Assembly (NCBI RefSeq): GCF_023100945.1
Contig: NZ_CP064689.1
Span: 5,004,001-5,068,000, forward strand
Direction: 5' to 3'
DNA: 64,000 nt
From: Bradyrhizobium sp. 200
GTDB lineage: Bacteria > Pseudomonadota > Alphaproteobacteria > Rhizobiales > Xanthobacteraceae
Positions 63,402 through 64,000 of the stretch are shown in pieces. Position numbers and translations under genes: made by a program. How positions within the stretch are numbered: position 1 is the first letter of the stretch; each line of letters begins with the position of its first letter. The notes under the pieces were generated by a model. The model searched no databases, was not told the origin of the DNA, and saw only the letters and a program-made list of their open reading frames with translations.

Positions 63402-63998
63402 TCAGGTGCCGTGGAATTCCGGTTTGCTGCTGCCAGGCGGACGCTTCATCTCGAACATGTTCTCCGTCTTGACCTCAAGGTAATCTCCACCACGGCCGGC
63501 GCGCAGTATGGGGCGCGCAAGTGCGGTGTTGTATACACCGTCCTCGATCAAAGACTTGTCGATGTATACTGCGACGACTTCGCCGAGCACGAACCATCCT
63601 TCGACTTTCTCGCCACACGCATTCGTCAACTGAGAGACTTCGGTGACCTTGCATTCCATAGCGGCCCTGCTCTCGCCCACCCGCGGCACCGCTACGTGGC
63701 GCCCCGGGATCGGCGTCAGCCCTGCCGTTTCGAACTCGCTCACACCGTGATCGAGGGGCGCGGCCGTCTTGTTCATGCGCTCGCCCAGATCCATCGTAAC
63801 CAGATTCCAAACAAATTCGCGGGTCTCGCTGACGTTCTTGACGGTGTCCTTCCACGAAATTGAGGAGAACCCGATTATCGGAGGGTCGTAGAGGAACGCA
63901 TTGAAGAAGCTGTATGGAGCGAGGTTCAGTTGACCAGCCGCATTACGTGACGAAATCCAACCAATCGGACGCGGCGCGACAATCGCGTTGAATGGATT
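63402..63998 (-). CDS. Flavin-reductase-like FMN-binding protein, 5' end outside window
   Basis: About 198 C-terminal codons, open to the window edge. 'NPFNAIVAPRPIGWISSRNAAGQLNLAPYSFFNAF' is the FMN-binding flavin-reductase (split-barrel) signature; the C-terminus ends 'RAGRGGDYLEV' and 'MFEMKRP'. Such proteins supply reduced flavin to monooxygenases or act as FMN reductases themselves. A decayed C-terminal copy lies at 42721-42873. Precedes the hydratase on the same strand. Confidence 0.9.
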   Translation of the reverse strand, partial: NPFNAIVAPRPIGWISSRNAAGQLNLAPYSFFNAFLYDPPIIGFSSISWKDTVKNVSETREFVWNLVTMDLGERMNKTAAPLDHGVSEFETAGLTPIPGRHVAVPRVGESRAAMECKVTEVSQLTNACGEKVEGWFVLGEVVAVYIDKSLIEDGVYNTALARPILRAGRGGDYLEVKTENMFEMKRPPGSSKPEFHGT

Positions 63999-64000
63999 AT

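Noticed and set aside
1..64000. CRISPR array, rRNA, prophage structural genes, plasmid replication genes
   Set aside because: Looked for and not seen; the only mobile features are one IS630 element and one integrase fragment.

Overview
The window reads as chromosome of a GC-rich alphaproteobacterium, most likely a Bradyrhizobium-type member of the Hyphomicrobiales. This is inferred from protein character (BamA, DUF6502/DUF5666 pair, LTXXQ protein, many acyl-CoA and SBP-only uptake genes), not from a marker gene. No rRNA, tRNA or CRISPR array is visible. Gene density is normal, but several genes are broken: one is split by an insertion sequence, one is cut beside an integrase remnant, two carry frameshifts and two are eroded fragments. 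The right half therefore looks like accessory DNA that has been rearranged.

Region 1 (1-14 kb) is about the cell envelope and sensing: the end of macA, complete macB, a stand-alone bamA on the other strand, two secreted small proteins (one Spy/LTXXQ-like), an intact OmpR-type two-component pair, a NYN-domain protein, and a second, paralogous two-component pair. The response regulator of the second pair is split by a 1.1-kb IS630-family element inserted at CTAG.

Region 2 (14-24 kb) holds an eroded SDR pseudogene, a DUF6502/DUF5666 operon and, divergent from it, a compact polysaccharide operon: hypothetical protein, a glycosyltransferase fused to an ABC-2 permease, its ATPase, a second glycosyltransferase and an O-antigen-ligase-like membrane protein.

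Region 3 (24-64 kb) is a large catabolic island. Leftmost are a flavin ring hydroxylase, a GntR regulator and the end of an extradiol dioxygenase gene cut off beside an integrase remnant. Next come a TctC-type binding protein, both subunits of a Rieske ring-hydroxylating oxygenase, a LysR regulator and a CGFS glutaredoxin. Then follow two operons controlled by a duplicated HxlR promoter module, each containing a paralogue of an unrecognised ~239-residue family; one of them also encodes a three-subunit xanthine-dehydrogenase-type molybdenum hydroxylase. Further right are a third paralogue, CoA-transferase, four enoyl-CoA hydratases, four SDRs, an Old Yellow Enzyme, an acyl-CoA synthetase, a LivK-type binding protein, an AcuI-type reductase, a DMSO-reductase-family molybdoenzyme, a thiolase, an MFS exporter and a flavin-reductase-like protein.

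Taken together, region 3 looks like uptake, ring attack, CoA activation and beta-oxidation-like breakdown of an aromatic or alicyclic acid. The substrate cannot be read from sequence. Shared palindromes (an HxlR-type ACTCT-N7-AGAGT, a TTCTA-AAA-TAGAA palindrome, and a TetR-type ATGAYTATCRT) link separated operons into three apparent regulons. The strongest candidates for something undescribed are the three-paralogue family with its duplicated promoter module and the glycosyltransferase-permease fusion.
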